Of a DNA stretch of 64,000 nucleotides, positions 11,761-22,960 are shown one piece after another. Position numbers and translations under genes: made by a program. Origin of the DNA: Glossina fuscipes (lineage: Eukaryota > Arthropoda > Insecta > Diptera > Glossinidae); NCBI RefSeq assembly GCF_014805625.2, contig NW_023998426.1, forward strand, positions 682,176-746,175. Reading direction: 5' to 3'. The notes beneath the pieces are model-generated. The model did no database searches and was not told where the DNA came from. It saw only the letters and a program-made list of their open reading frames with translations. The number at the start of each line of letters is the position of its first letter. Position 1 is the first letter of the stretch.

Positions 11761-13449
11761 TTATCTGAACGCATTGTGCAGCTTTTCACTTATTAGAACA
11801 CTTCTATTTTGCAAAGATCTCTTTGCGTGGACAAGATAAACTAACGGTCACAATGATTTGACAAGAACTTTACTGGCAGTCCTGTTGAAAGATCTGTCTT
11901 GCTTTGATGCGTGGACTGCCCCACAATCGGGATTAATAAGAATTGCGGCTATTAACTTGGTGATCGTGGAGTCAAAACTTACTTCGGTTTGATCATAACT
12001 GGTCGTAGCTGTAGTGAGTGAGTGTTTAGTTAGTGAAGGCGTAGTGTATACCAATTGGGTGTACACCCATTAAGCTGCATCCATCCTCTCATTATCCTCT
12101 TTCTCATTTTGCACACAGCTGTTACAAGAAGACAACCCATGAGATATTCGCTATATTAAAAAAAAAAGAAGCATGTTGCTAGTGGCACGATATTTTAGCT
12201 GAAGTACCACAAGATGCACCCCAACACTTTCGGTTCAGGTTTCAAAGTATACTTTATCAGAATATCATCCAGTGCAGAAGGCAAAGACGGGATGATATTC
12301 TGATTGGATAATTTCCTTTTTTTTTGACCTTAGCCTTGGGCTTAAAACACCCACAAATCTTATTACGACTGCGAAACGAATCTGCAACGAATCTCTAAAA
12401 AGTACTGTAAGTTACTGCACAGTATTATAAATTTTTACGAGCAATTATTTTCTTTCAATCGGAGATGACTGTTCATATTCGCAGCCAATACTAGAAGAAC
12501 TTAGAACAGCGAAAACCATCTGTGCCTATCTACCGCCTAAGAAAATGGCCTTTGTTCTCTCCTATCATCTTATGTACGTTTTATGTGCGATGTATTTTTA
12601 CCTTCTGCGAGATGTTTCAGAAATGTCTGAAATTATACTACAAAACATACATCAATTCTATCTTAATCTTACGTACAGTTGGAGAGTGTAGTAATTAAGG
12701 GAACAGGCAACTTTTGGTAGTCACGTTGTTTTTTTAATTTTCGTCCATTAACACTCACATGTTATTAGCCATTATCCGTTGACGTACATTGGATTTTTTA
12801 TGTCTTATGTGTAATGAGAAGTAATCGTAACTGCATTACTAGTTAATAATTGGTAATTATTTTCTTTGTTATCTCACATCCTTTGCAAAAATATTCTGCA
12901 AACACCTCACCACTGTCACCTCACCTGTGGAAAGATAAATTGGTTTTCTCTTCCATGTGCATTTCAGACAAGAATATAAATGATGTACAAAAGATGTGTC
13001 CACATGCACATATACATGTATATATACCTACATGTATACATACCTACACATGCAATGTCGAGTACTTTGTCAACAATAAAACTTTAAAAGCATCGAATAT
13101 GAAAACTAAAGAGGAAGGAAAAAAAAGAAAAATTTTTGGTTGAAAACTTTTCACTTAACGCAAAGTCACGGAAGATTGTGACTTATGTCTGAAATAAGCT
13201 CTCAAATCATTTTCAATCTATTGTTATATTTATTATTGGCTTCATTTTGAACGGCATTAGGATTTCAAGTAAGACGAATAAACTTTGTGCGTTATATTAC
13301 CCATAACCTGATGCAGGGGTAGCTCAGCCGCTTCAGATTGCATCTTACAAGATATTTCTTTGTTTCGTTCTTTCTATTAAATATCGTTGGAAGTAATTCA
13401 TAAATGACTGTTTTATTAGTAAAAATTCATTTTTAAAATTTGTCTTATA
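11761..13449. other. Non-coding DNA, no gene seen
   Basis: No coding family is recognised. The stretch includes a small perfect hairpin (12256-12304) and a tRNA-head-like string 'ggggtagctcag' near 13316, without the remainder of a tRNA. Low-complexity TA/CA-type sequence occurs near 12995-13055. Confidence 0.45.
12256..12304. repeat. Perfect 15-bp inverted repeat (hairpin)
   Basis: The left arm 'atcagaatatcatcc' is the exact reverse complement of the right arm 'ggatgatattctgat', with a 19-nt loop. It is not followed by a T run that would suggest a terminator, and it is too short for a typical microRNA precursor. Its origin is unknown. Confidence 0.8.
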
Positions 13450-14485
13450 CAGTAAAAGCTCCTTATTCGCGCGGGGTATACGTTTCATAAAAATGCCGCG
13501 AATACAGAAACCGTGAATACGGAATAGTAATTTATATGGGATTATAGGGGATACGTTCCTAGGCGACAAAATAAAAAAACATCAATTTAATTGAAGTTTT
13601 TGAACATTTTCATTAATTATCTTAAGGCTTAGGCAATGGTTTGAAGAATGGTTTGTAAGCTTCCCTGGCTTGGCAGTTTTCAAAAGCTCCTTTAATTCAA
13701 ACTGATACGCAGAAGTCGCATTAGCAATTTGCCTCTTAAAAATAAGACTTCGTTCCATAGACGGATCAATGTTCATCAAGAAATCTCCAAGGTCATTTGC
13801 CATTTCTTAAATCTTCACTAAGACTTATCAAATCAAATGTCATATTTTCAGTGCTTGTTGAAGCCTCTTCTTTAATGGGTTGTGAATTTAACATTTCCTT
13901 CAAGTCGGTTTCAGTCAAATCTTCATCTTGCGATTCAAGCAATTCCTGAATGTGACTTGCGTCTATCTGTTCGAACTCCTCTCGTCCTATTCCCTTCGCG
14001 ATTTCGCCTATGTTTGCGGTCAAAGTTTGAACTTCTACAGATTCTTCATCATTTTCCGCAGTCAGAGCAAGCCACAGCTTTTTCCAGCATGACTTCAATG
14101 TGTGGGGCTTCAGTTCTTCTTCCAATGATTCTTTTATGTTTACGATGCATTTTGCTATGTCAAATTTCTTCCTGCATTCCATAATATTCACATCAGGATT
14201 ATATTCGATATGATTTTGAAGGTTCGTCTAATGTAATAGAGCTTAAAGGCCTAGATTAGTCCATGACCTGGTGCATTGTCTAAAACTAGAAGTGCTTTAA
14301 AGTCTAAATTCTGTTTTTTTTAAAATAAATTTCAACTTCAGAAACAAAACAATTCCGGAACCAGTCACAAAAAATCCGCGAATAAAGAAATTTATAGCCA
14401 CGAATATGGGAATGGGGGCGCATTTTTTTAATCCGCGAATAGTGAAACCGCGAATAAAGGAAGCGCGAATAAGGAGATTTTACTG
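13450..14485 (-). mobile_element. Internally deleted Tigger/pogo element
   Basis: Two inverted termini bound this 1,036-bp element. The left end starts 'cagtaaaagctccttattcg' and the right end, read on the minus strand, starts 'cagtaaaatctccttattcg'. The dinucleotide before the left end is TA, as expected for this superfamily. After the right end it is CA, one transition away. Subterminal strings of the type 'ccgcgaata' recur near both ends. The interior keeps only the C-terminal part of a transposase on the minus strand, so the element is well below the usual 2-3 kb. It cannot be autonomous, but its intact termini could in principle have been recognised by a related transposase. Confidence 0.88.
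13585..14310 (-). pseudogene. Tigger-type transposase, C-terminal remnant
   Basis: Read on the minus strand, the remnant begins with KALLVLDNAPGH, the block carrying the second catalytic Asp of pogo/Tigger DDE transposases. A stop and a deletion then remove the segment that normally carries the third acidic residue. The trace resumes with KLYYIRRTF, then a 133-codon frame (13793-14191) with TLKSCWKKLW, typical of the region after the DDE core, and an acidic EELLESQDEDLTETDL-like stretch. A frameshift at about 13800 leads to a second frame (13582-13803) with NIDPSMERSLIF and ATSAYQFELKEL, the usual Tigger C terminus. The N-terminal DNA-binding domains and the first Asp are absent. It is a pseudogene inside the deleted element. 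Confidence 0.85.
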
Positions 14486-14536
14486 CATTCTTATTTATAT
14501 CATTATGAGTTACGACTGACATAAATAAAAATACAG

Positions 14537-14681
14537 TAAAAGGGATTTGACGGAAGGCTTACCCTTTGGCCTATTTTACTAAATCCTACTCTACATAAAA
14601 TTGAGAATTTTCTGCATGAATTATGAATGATATAAAAAGGAATTTGACGGCAGGCTTTTCTACTCTTTTTGCCTACTTTAC
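14537..14681. repeat. Diverged direct duplication, about 97-bp period
   Basis: The string 'gggatttgacggaaggctt' followed by 'ggcctattttac' (14537-14579) recurs as 'ggaatttgacggcaggctt' followed by 'gcctactttac' (14633-14681). Two units only. The duplication lies between the Tigger element and the LTR-like sequence. Confidence 0.7.
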
Positions 14682-14803
14682 ATTATATATCCACGGATGC
14701 CTGCGGGTAATGGTGCTAATTGATCAAGTGCGCTTGTGGAAAGCTTATGGGGGAAGCAAACGCATTTTTCTTTACCTTTTTGAACGCATAAAGTTGATCA
14801 ATT

Positions 14804-15475
14804 TGTGAGCCCTGATTGCTTGGGTGCGGCCCTTCGGGGAGTACTCGTGATGGTTGTGATTTTCACCCGTTCCATGCCAAAGTGGAACAAATCGAGTTGC
14901 GGATAGGCCTTAACACTGACCCGAGTGGGTTTATTTAACAATACACAATAAACAATCTGGACTTTGGTGCTGTTTAAGCCTCTAGTTTATAGGGATTTTT
15001 TAATTCGCCAGGGGGCGTGGATTACGCTTAAATAATCCGCGTGATTTGGGCCACCGTGCAGTTAAGCCATGAAGGCAGGAACCCACGTGAAACCCATGTC
15101 ATAATCTTTATTTTTATTTATTCGCAGTTACTCTGTCTTTTCTTTCTGAGCATGAGCTTTCTTTTTTCTATTTCATATATCATTTCATGTTCTTGATTCA
15201 AGGACCAATTACCATCAACATTGTAACCGCACTAAGTAGATCAAAACGTCCATACTTTAACTCACCCTGCGACCAACTTAACTTCTCTAACTTATTCTAG
15301 TCCTGACCTAGAACCTACTAAACTTCGGCTTAAGCTAATTATTCGGAATTTCTTCTGATTTCTCTTTACTCTAATATCAGTTTACTCTAATTCTAACTCT
15401 CTTAGCCTAGCTTACTCCCCCTCAGAGATGAAGAACCTGTGAGGCCATAAAAAGGAACGACTTTAGTTCCTCACA
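14804..15475 (-). mobile_element. Probable solo LTR, copy 1 of the TGTGAGG family
   Basis: Read on the minus strand it starts TGTGAGGAACTAAAGTCG and ends AGGGCTCACA, so the termini are the TG...CA of a long terminal repeat with a near-perfect inverted end. It contains CCTATAAACTAG as a possible TATA box (plus-strand 14982-14993) and, about 55 nt downstream, AAATAAACC as a poly(A) signal, the usual U3-R-U5 order. The first 38 bp are bounded by TGTGAGG and CCTCACA and can fold; the same 38-bp layout occurs at 35239 and 60862. No flanking target duplication is clear, and no gag or pol lies next to it, so it is a solo or truncated LTR. Confidence 0.6.
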
Positions 15476-16017
15476 AACTATAAACTATATATGTTGTTAT
15501 GATAAATTAAACTAAAGAAAACAAAAATATCTCTGTGAAATACTAACGATTTTGATACTATTCCTAAAAACGCGACATTTATTTAATACGCTGTGCGCGC
15601 GGCAATTGTGTTGCATGAATTTAATTAATCATTTCGTGCACTCGTTCGTAATGGAAGTATTTTAGAATAATATGAAAATCAAAAGTTTTTTCCTCTTCTT
15701 CCATTAATAAATGTCGCGTAGTGTCTTGTCGGTTGGGTAGTTAAACATGTTTAGAACATTCACAGGTGCATGGCATATAATAAAGATGGGAGTAAATATG
15801 CTCAGCGCATTGCTGGTAAGCGATTACTGTATAAATGATAAAATAAGTTTTTTTTGCATTCCGTGTTTTTCACGCTTTCATCAAGAACTTTGACATAAAA
15901 ATTGTAGAAAGTGAAACGTTTGCCGCATTGTAAAGCAAGTGAGAAAGAAATAAATCGTTTAGAATATTCAAGCTCCGTAAGTTACATTCTTGCATGCATA
16001 CAATCATTTGTAAACAG

Positions 16018-16051
<34 letters not shown>

Positions 16052-16710
16052 GGTAATGTATGTATAGATACGAAACTTACCTTTACTTGTTTGTTTAGTT
16101 GTATGCGCAAAACCTTTGCGTTATGAATGCAATCTTTTTTTTGCTATTGCTGTTGCTGTTACCGCTGCTGGTGTTCCTTCTCATTCCTTTTTCTTCATAT
16201 CGTGCATAACACGTATACATAGTGTATACTGTGCCGAAACATGCAAACGATGATAGTCAAAGTAGATTTTCAAGACATTTTAAGCAAATTTAGGTTAACA
16301 ACGTGAAACGTTCGCAATAAATGCTCTGGCCTGCGCTCGGCATTTAGAACATTACCATAAACTAAAGTGAAATTTTAAATGAAGTTTTGTTTTGCTTTTC
16401 TTTCTATCCTTTTTTTTTTTTTATTGCGGAAATTTCAAAACATTTACCTATTAAGACTGTTTCTGACAGCTGATAAGATTTCCTCTTAACGTCTAGCATT
16501 TTTGAGAAAGTGAAAAGTGAAAGAGACGTCAAAGTCAATAACAACATCTTAGTGGTAAATCGTCTCTTAACTAGTAAAGAAAGAATAATTCAAACTGAAA
16601 ACGAAAAAAAAATTTTATTCGGTATGGAGCGAACCTCTCGCTGCTTGGCATTTGATTACTTTCGTTTTTATTTAAGATGTAAAAATTTTAAAAAAAAAAA
16701 AAATTAAAAA
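15476..16710. other. A+T-rich, simple-sequence-rich DNA, no gene seen
   Basis: It contains a TA microsatellite (16018-16052), T runs near 16410 and A runs near 16690. The only sizeable open frame, at 16510-16707, is lysine-rich and ends in an A run; nothing supports it as coding. Confidence 0.5.
16018..16052. repeat. (TA)n microsatellite
   Basis: Alternating TA interrupted once by a G, read directly. It is self-complementary and therefore able to extrude as a cruciform. Confidence 0.95.
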
Positions 16711-16740
16711 GTGGGCAGGGCAGGGCAGGGCCGGGCCCAC
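16711..16740 (+). other. G-quadruplex motif: five GGG runs in 23 nt
   Basis: Five GGG triplets at 16713, 16718, 16723, 16728 and 16733 are separated by two-base loops (ca, ca, ca, cc), which satisfies the classical G-quadruplex pattern. The motif is bordered by 'gtgggc' and 'gcccac', which are also complementary to each other. The context is extremely A+T-rich and an A run lies directly upstream. Confidence 0.85.
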
Positions 16741-17599
16741 TATTAATAGTCTACACCACTTTTCTGTTATCCAAATATCGACTTTTCAAAGTAAGCATCC
16801 ATACAGGATGTGGACGAAAAATCGGTCCAATCCGAAGCATTTCCAATAGCGTCCGCCCTTGAGTCGAAACACTTCTGAGTAGCAAATTTCACAATTTCGA
16901 ACTGTAAGTTGAATACAAAGAAAACAAACCAGTCTGCTGAACAGACGGAAAGCCAAGGTCAAATCGGCACAGAAACAATTCTGAAACGATCGGCATAATA
17001 AAATGTGAATCTATTTCAAGTGCTCCTGGCTGTTGCATACATCCGCCCCAACTCTTGTACCACAATTCGTGTAGGGTATAAAAACTGTTTATAGAACAGA
17101 ACTTTAACGGCGTTTGTAAGCGTAAGAATTTCATTAAATTGCTAGCGTTATCACAAAGCCGGGAAAAGTCGCAAGTCAATCGTAAGCATATTTTCTGTGG
17201 CTTTCGTGAGCTAACAAATCTAATTTATTAAGAAAACGGTGAGTACGACGCTTAACGCGATATGACTTATGATAAGTAATACAACGTGAGCACTTCTAAG
17301 CAAAATTTTGATACGGCATCCGTGATTTTCACATACAGACACACATGCTAGCTAAATTCCTCTGGTCATTGTGATCAAAATTATACATGAGGACAGTTAG
17401 ATATTTTAACAGAATATTATCGGCTTAAAGAACCGGCTATATAGAACATTAGGACGCAAACCTTAGAACTTTTAGTGTCTTGTGGAAAAAATTTGTTCAG
17501 AAACTTAATATGTAGAATGATTGTAGTAAATTTGTTCCACGTTAGTCTCTTTGCACATCTCTTGATCTCTAATATATGAGTTTTCATGTGAAACAAGAG
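16741..17599. other. Non-coding DNA, no gene seen
   Basis: No recognisable domain on either strand. Two minus-strand frames of 74 and 96 codons overlap the stretch, but their content matches no family I know. Confidence 0.4.
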
Positions 17600-18500
17600 G
17601 ATTTCATTTAGAGGTAGCCCAAAGAGCTTAAGGATCTTCACATTACAAAAAGGGCATACATACGCTTCGTTAGATCAATACTTGAGTATGCTTCCGTTGT
17701 GTGATCTTCTTCCTGTAGATGTAGATTCCATTGAATCCATTCAAAAGCAATTCTTGCTGTTTCCCGTTAGGAATTTGGGTTAACATCCCCTAGTCTTTCT
17801 ACCTCCTTATGAAAACAGGTTGCTTCCGTTATCCTTACCCTCGCTTGAGAAACGTAGATTCTTCCTTCTTCCTCCTTCCTTTCCTTCGTAATTAAGTCAA
17901 TTAATGGTACTATTGACTCGCCCAAATTACTTGGTGAGATAAACTTTAATGTCCCTAAAGGCCTCTCTGGACACTTTATCTTCATTAGGCTTACTCAATA
18001 CAAATATAATTATGAGCTGTTTAATCTATTCAGAGTTGTTTGCAGAAACCTACACGATATCTGTCACTGAATCTCAATATCGGACTCTTTGAACTCAATC
18101 CCAACAACTAAGCTTAATACGCGTCACTTCCCTATGTCGTATTTAAGCTGACTTGCAATCCTAACATCTTACTGTAATCCAAAAATTAACTGGCGTTCTT
18201 TACTCTCATCGGTTGTCAAGGTTTCGCTTGTGTGCAATGACTTGGGCGTTCACTTGCAATCGGTACCGGATGTGGATGTACCTCTATGCCAGTTGTGTAC
18301 ATGATTTTTTCCCTGCTATTCTTTCTTATTTATCTATACATGAATTATTATTTTATTGTTTTTCTTTACTTCTGCTTCTAGACTTTGTATTAGTTTTTAA
18401 TAATAATTCATATAAGATTTACTTTGAACTTCGATTCATCCATGTTAGCTGAGTTCTACCCGTAGGTAACTAAATAGTTAAAAATAAATAAAATAAAAAT
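17600..18500 (+). mobile_element. Jockey-like LINE, degraded 3' end
   Basis: In pieces on the plus strand this reads as the C-terminal part of a Jockey-clade non-LTR reverse transcriptase. About 17660-17700 gives RFVRSILEYASVV. After frame changes come IESIQKQFLLFP, then LPPYENRLLPLSLPSLEKRR near 17795-17855, then SPKLLGEINFNVP near 17920-17960, and ELFNLFRVVCRNL near 18015-18050. These correspond in order to the conserved blocks that follow the reverse transcriptase core in Jockey elements. Several stops and frameshifts separate them. The stretch after about 18130 would be the 3' untranslated tail, ending in an A-rich string with overlapping AATAAA motifs at about 18482-18500. The 5' part of the element is missing, as is usual for 5'-truncated LINE insertions. 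Confidence 0.75.
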
Positions 18501-19750
18501 AAGGAGATGAAATATAATAAATTCTTTGGCAAAAAACCCGAGATATATTTCATTTGAAAGTCACTGGTTCAAGTTATGGATGTCCATCCACCAAGTCAAA
18601 AGATCATTTTAACTTTAGACTTGAGTAGATGTAGCATTGTAGAGTACTTAACTTAACCGCTGTTTTCCGCGAACATAACGATTGATCTTGTTTCTGTGTA
18701 ACTACGTTACGCTTCGTTTTCCCAGTGAAACGGGTGTAAAAAGAAATTGAAAAATCTCACCCACAAAAAAAAGAACTCGTATGTGCAGTACTTATTAGCT
18801 GCCATGCACGTATGTCTTGCTGCTGTCCTTCACACTTAATAAATGCATTAGATATACTACGAATTGCCGAAGGGTTTAGCTCTACAACTTCAATCATGAA
18901 GCAAGGAAGATAAGCACTGCTTGACATGACAATGCAGACACAAGTTGGTAAAAAAAAATAAAAAAATAAATCGATTTTCGTGAGAACACAATTTGAACCA
19001 TAGACGAGTACATTAGATGACTGACAATCACTTTGAAAATTTTCAATGATTTGATTGCTGTTTTGCTTTATTTATTAAAAATTATTTTTGATAAAAATAT
19101 TTCGTTCCTATTTAATATATTTCTGTAAATGTATTTTTTTAAAAAAACTTTTTCTTTTTTTTTTTAGATAAATATATTGCGGTGCAACTTTCAATAAATT
19201 AAGAGCATTTTTTCTTCTTCTTCTTTCTTGTTTTTTTTTTTTTTGCTGATGGCGATATAAATAAATGTAAAGCGAATTCAACGGAGTGGTGTAGTGCCTA
19301 TGTATTGTTTTAACTTTTTGTATTATCTTCCTGAGCCAAATTTAATTTGTCAATGTCAAAGGGAAAAATGTCATATTCGAGCGTTTAAAATGAAAAAGAG
19401 AACGAAAAACATTTTCTCTTTTTTTTTTTTTTTTGCAAGATATCTATTGTATACGTAATCTTATGGCGACACAAATTTTGGTACTAACACAAAATGGTAG
19501 TAAAGCGCTTTAAAAAGCATAAACGTAAGATAGAAGAATTCGTAAAACAAAAAAGTTTATATTTCATTTTACTTTTATATGCAGTATTCGGAAAAAATTA
19601 TCACAAATTTTCCAAAAAAAAAAGGCAGAAATATATCTTTCCAAGGCCGAGCGAGAAACTCTTCCATCATAATCCCTAACGTAATTTTTCCTTAAAATTA
19701 TTCCTTAAATAAACTTTATTGGCTTGCACTTGTTAAATCCTGCACCACCA
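18501..19750. other. A+T-rich, homopolymer-rich DNA, no gene seen
   Basis: Several T and A runs (19139-19165, 19220-19245, 19418-19436) and no coding motif. The open frame at 19494-19679 is lysine- and phenylalanine-rich and looks fortuitous. Confidence 0.5.
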
Positions 19751-19754
19751 CCTA

Positions 19755-20335
19755 CGCTATAAGGGTATATTAAGTTTGTGCAGATGTATGGAGGACCGAA
19801 GATGACCTGAAATAGACGCATCTCTTATCATGCCGATCACTTCAGAATCGCGCTTTTGTCAACTCAATTTAAGGATATGTACCCCCCTGATGTCTGTCCC
19901 TGAAATCTTGTATTCGGTCTAAGGTCCGGAATTTTCGAAATATGTTATAAAAAGGACTGGGCAATTTATTTGGACCAAATGCGAATGCTGTTGAAAACAG
20001 GTTTGATTATCTTTGCAACCACACGTGCCATAATGCAACAAAGCTTTGTTATATGAAAAAAGTTTCACATAAAAAAAATGTTGTGCCTAAAATGTTCGAA
20101 GTCAATCGATTCAAAACCATTTTTGAACTTGAGTTGAACATCTATCTTTGTCCATCTATTTTTCTCTCACTTGACCAGATATTCAAGTTACGGGTTTGTA
20201 ATTTTCGAGATATTTTGAAGAAACGAACGCTATTGATAATGGTTCGGATCGGAACATTTTTTCGACCGCTTCCCATACAATATATTATTTTCAAAATGTG
20301 CATGACTGAAGCAAAGTGATGTAAGATGTAATGGT
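19755..20335 (+). repeat. INE-1/DINE-like repeat, diverged
   Basis: The head 'gggtatattaagtttgtgc' with 'gatgtatggag' matches the head of the copy at 22579. Two later blocks, near 19930 and near 20200, share 'attttcgaaatat' or 'attttcgagatat'. The second is followed by 'cggatcgg.acattttttcg' and 'ccatacaa', which other copies in the window also have. Non-coding; the edges are approximate. Confidence 0.55.
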
Positions 20336-22574
20336 GTTCCATGTCCTACTTGCTTTTAGTTAAAGTTCAAATTGAAAATATTTGCAATTATTTTGCCACA
20401 GCGTGGTATCAATTTCTATGACTTTGTAGTCATTTTTGAATTGCTTTTTCCAAATTTCATCACCTGGTGGCATTTCTAATATGTCTTGGTGTATATATTA
20501 TTGAGTGAATTTAAATAGAGATAATCAAATAACATATTTTCTCTTGTATTTTCTTGCTTTCAAAGAATTCCATAAGGAATATGATTTTTACTTTCAAGGG
20601 TTAAGTAGAGAGAATTACATTCAAGTGAGTGGATTAATGTCATCACATTTAAATATTCATTCAAAGAAGACATAAGGTTTTTAGAGGTGTCTCTAATTGG
20701 GCCAATTAAGATTACGATAACGAGTTGCAAAAAATGTTTGTTAAAAAAACATTTTTATCTGCCTCTAGACCGTGCTACGTTCGCGATTTCAATACCGTCT
20801 ACGGCTGCTATTAAAACTATTAGAAATATAAGTCGATGAGGTATCTTAGTGGCTTTCTTAACAGCTGATACAATGGTGGATCAGTGGTTCTATTCAGTTC
20901 TGTCACGTCCACGTAACGCTTGTATTGTAACGGAATGCGACCTAAAAATATCTGTTGTTAACGACCAAATCTCTAGCACTCCAGCTTTAGGATTTTTATG
21001 AATTCAGTCACGTTCTTAGGCAAGTAGTGTCATACGGTGTTCGCACAGAGTATGATTGGACGTTTTTTTTTGCCCTCTCCAGGGTCTGTATAAATCGATG
21101 TTCGATATATCCATATTTTGCAGGTAGCACCTGAGACGTTACGATCCGTGTAAAAGCCAGTTACTAGACATATGTCGCCCCTTCGCAGTCGAAAGATTTA
21201 ATAAATCTTTTAGCTCTAAGTCGGCCTGATTTCTACTTCCAATGAATTGCTGATTTTTTTCTGTTCCAAATGGAATAGCAGACTCTTGTGTGATATGGTT
21301 CCGTGGTACGACACAGAAATATGATCACTGGGTACGTTAATCAGTCAATAATATTTAGACAAACTTCTTTACTGGGAGTATATTATATATATTTTCCGTA
21401 TATGAGCTCGTGCTTGCCATGCGCATTAATATTTTGACCTACAACAAGTTGGTCTCGATATCCGGTATAACATTCTGTCTCCTGAGATGTTCAAATTGAA
21501 AATATAATAAAATATTTCCGCTGAATTAAATTGCTTTCCTTAGTAGATCAAGTAAATTTTTTAACTTGACCGCAAAACTTTTCACGAACGGCGTGTTTTC
21601 CTAGTCATATGATCCATATGGGACGGAGAGAGAATCATTCGAATAACAAGATGAGAGTGATTAGAGTTAACATCTGATATGAATCAAAAATGCTTAGAAC
21701 CTTTGAAATTTATACGAAAGTTCCTGGATCTTGCAAGGGAAGGGATTTTTCTTTGCGAACAAAACGAACAGAATTCCTCATCTACAAATTTACACTTGGC
21801 AATAATAAAAAATTTGATGCTGATTACAGGATAAGGAATAGATTCCTCATGTTTACTGCAGCAAGACCTTTGATGATTCAAGTATTTCTTGAGCATCTAC
21901 TGAACATCTATTCCTTTTCATTTATTTATATTAAACGTGAATTTCTTAATAAGCAAATAAAAGCTTGCGGAGTTTATGGTTTTAATACCGTAAAGAGATC
22001 AACGCCACAGGCATTTCAGCATACTCACATCAAAGTAATTCGCTTCTCAGTTAATTAATTAAAACTACCCTTGTATTCTTGATTTACATATTCCTTTCCA
22101 CACACGAATTTCATTCTATTTGATATCTATAATACGAGGCCCAGCCTAAGCAGTTTATCACGGTATAGTATTCGTCATAGGCATTTAGCCTATGATGGTA
22201 TTGTATGGTCCAAGCCTTTATCCTTTAATACCCATTATTAACTTTTACTTGATATTTGAATATGAGGTAGACCGAGGAGCCATTCTATATCTATATGCAG
22301 ATCGTATGTCACTTAATACACAGCGTACATCGTTAATGAAAAAAATAATGTTTCTTATCGGAAATCGTATTAAATAAATGCATTTTTGAGCGTGTGGTCG
22401 ACACTTCCCAAGCAAGCGGAGGCAAACTCGAAACTTATTCATTGATAATACTTTGATGGTTGTAGGCATATAGTTAAGACACGATGATGATTTTTCAAGA
22501 GAAATATAACAGAAATAGATACAAATGCATTTATTTGTGAAAAATGATAAATTTTTATATCGTATACTACTTGT
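20336..22574. other. Unrecognised DNA, no gene supported
   Basis: The part at about 20760-21330 has a more balanced base composition and a minus-strand frame of roughly 40 codons without stops, so it may be an eroded element, but no family motif is convincing. A 122-codon plus-strand frame at 21690-22058 overlaps a 70-codon minus-strand frame; neither resembles a known protein or has a supporting context. Confidence 0.35.
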
Positions 22575-22960
22575 GGTCCATAGGGGTATATTAGGTTCGT
22601 GCGGATGTACGCATCGCTCAGAAAATTTTGAGATTTGAGAACCACTTTTTATTATTACGATTTCATTAGACACACTTTCACTCTATCAATTTAATGTTGT
22701 CTGTCCGTCTGTCCATCTGTCCGTCGGTACATCTATCGGCCCTGTTTAATGTTCAACATACAAGTCGCAACTTTTGACATATTTGGATGATATATGGGAC
22801 ACTACTGCATTTTGGTAGAGGATCGGACCACTTTTTCGGCTACTTACCCATGTAAGGCATTATTTTGAAAATCCCTCATATGAATAACTGGGTTAATCGA
22901 AATGTTATATGGTATTTAATGATGGGCCATAGCCCATTATAGTGCTTTTACTTGAAAGTG
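22575..22960 (+). repeat. INE-1/DINE-like repeat, the clearest copy of its subtype
   Basis: The order is a head with 'ggggtatattaggttcgtgc', a 'gtctgtccgtctgtccatct' block near 22699, 'acaagtcgcaacttttgac', 'ggatcggaccactttttcgg', 'aataactgg' and a tail 'tatttaatgatgggccatag' with 'cccattatagtgcttttac'. The same order recurs in partial copies at 24880, 26990, 46930 and 54985. This is the layout of dipteran Helitron-related non-autonomous repeats. No protein is encoded. Confidence 0.7.

Noticed and set aside
13315..13345. tRNA-like head 'ggggtagctcag'
   Set aside because: No matching D stem, anticodon arm or B box follows. A similar string at 34880 lies inside the LTR-like copy.
20760..21330. 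Possible hAT or other transposase on the minus strand
   Set aside because: A roughly 40-codon open stretch ends in fragments whose resemblance to hAT motifs disappears when the frames are aligned carefully.
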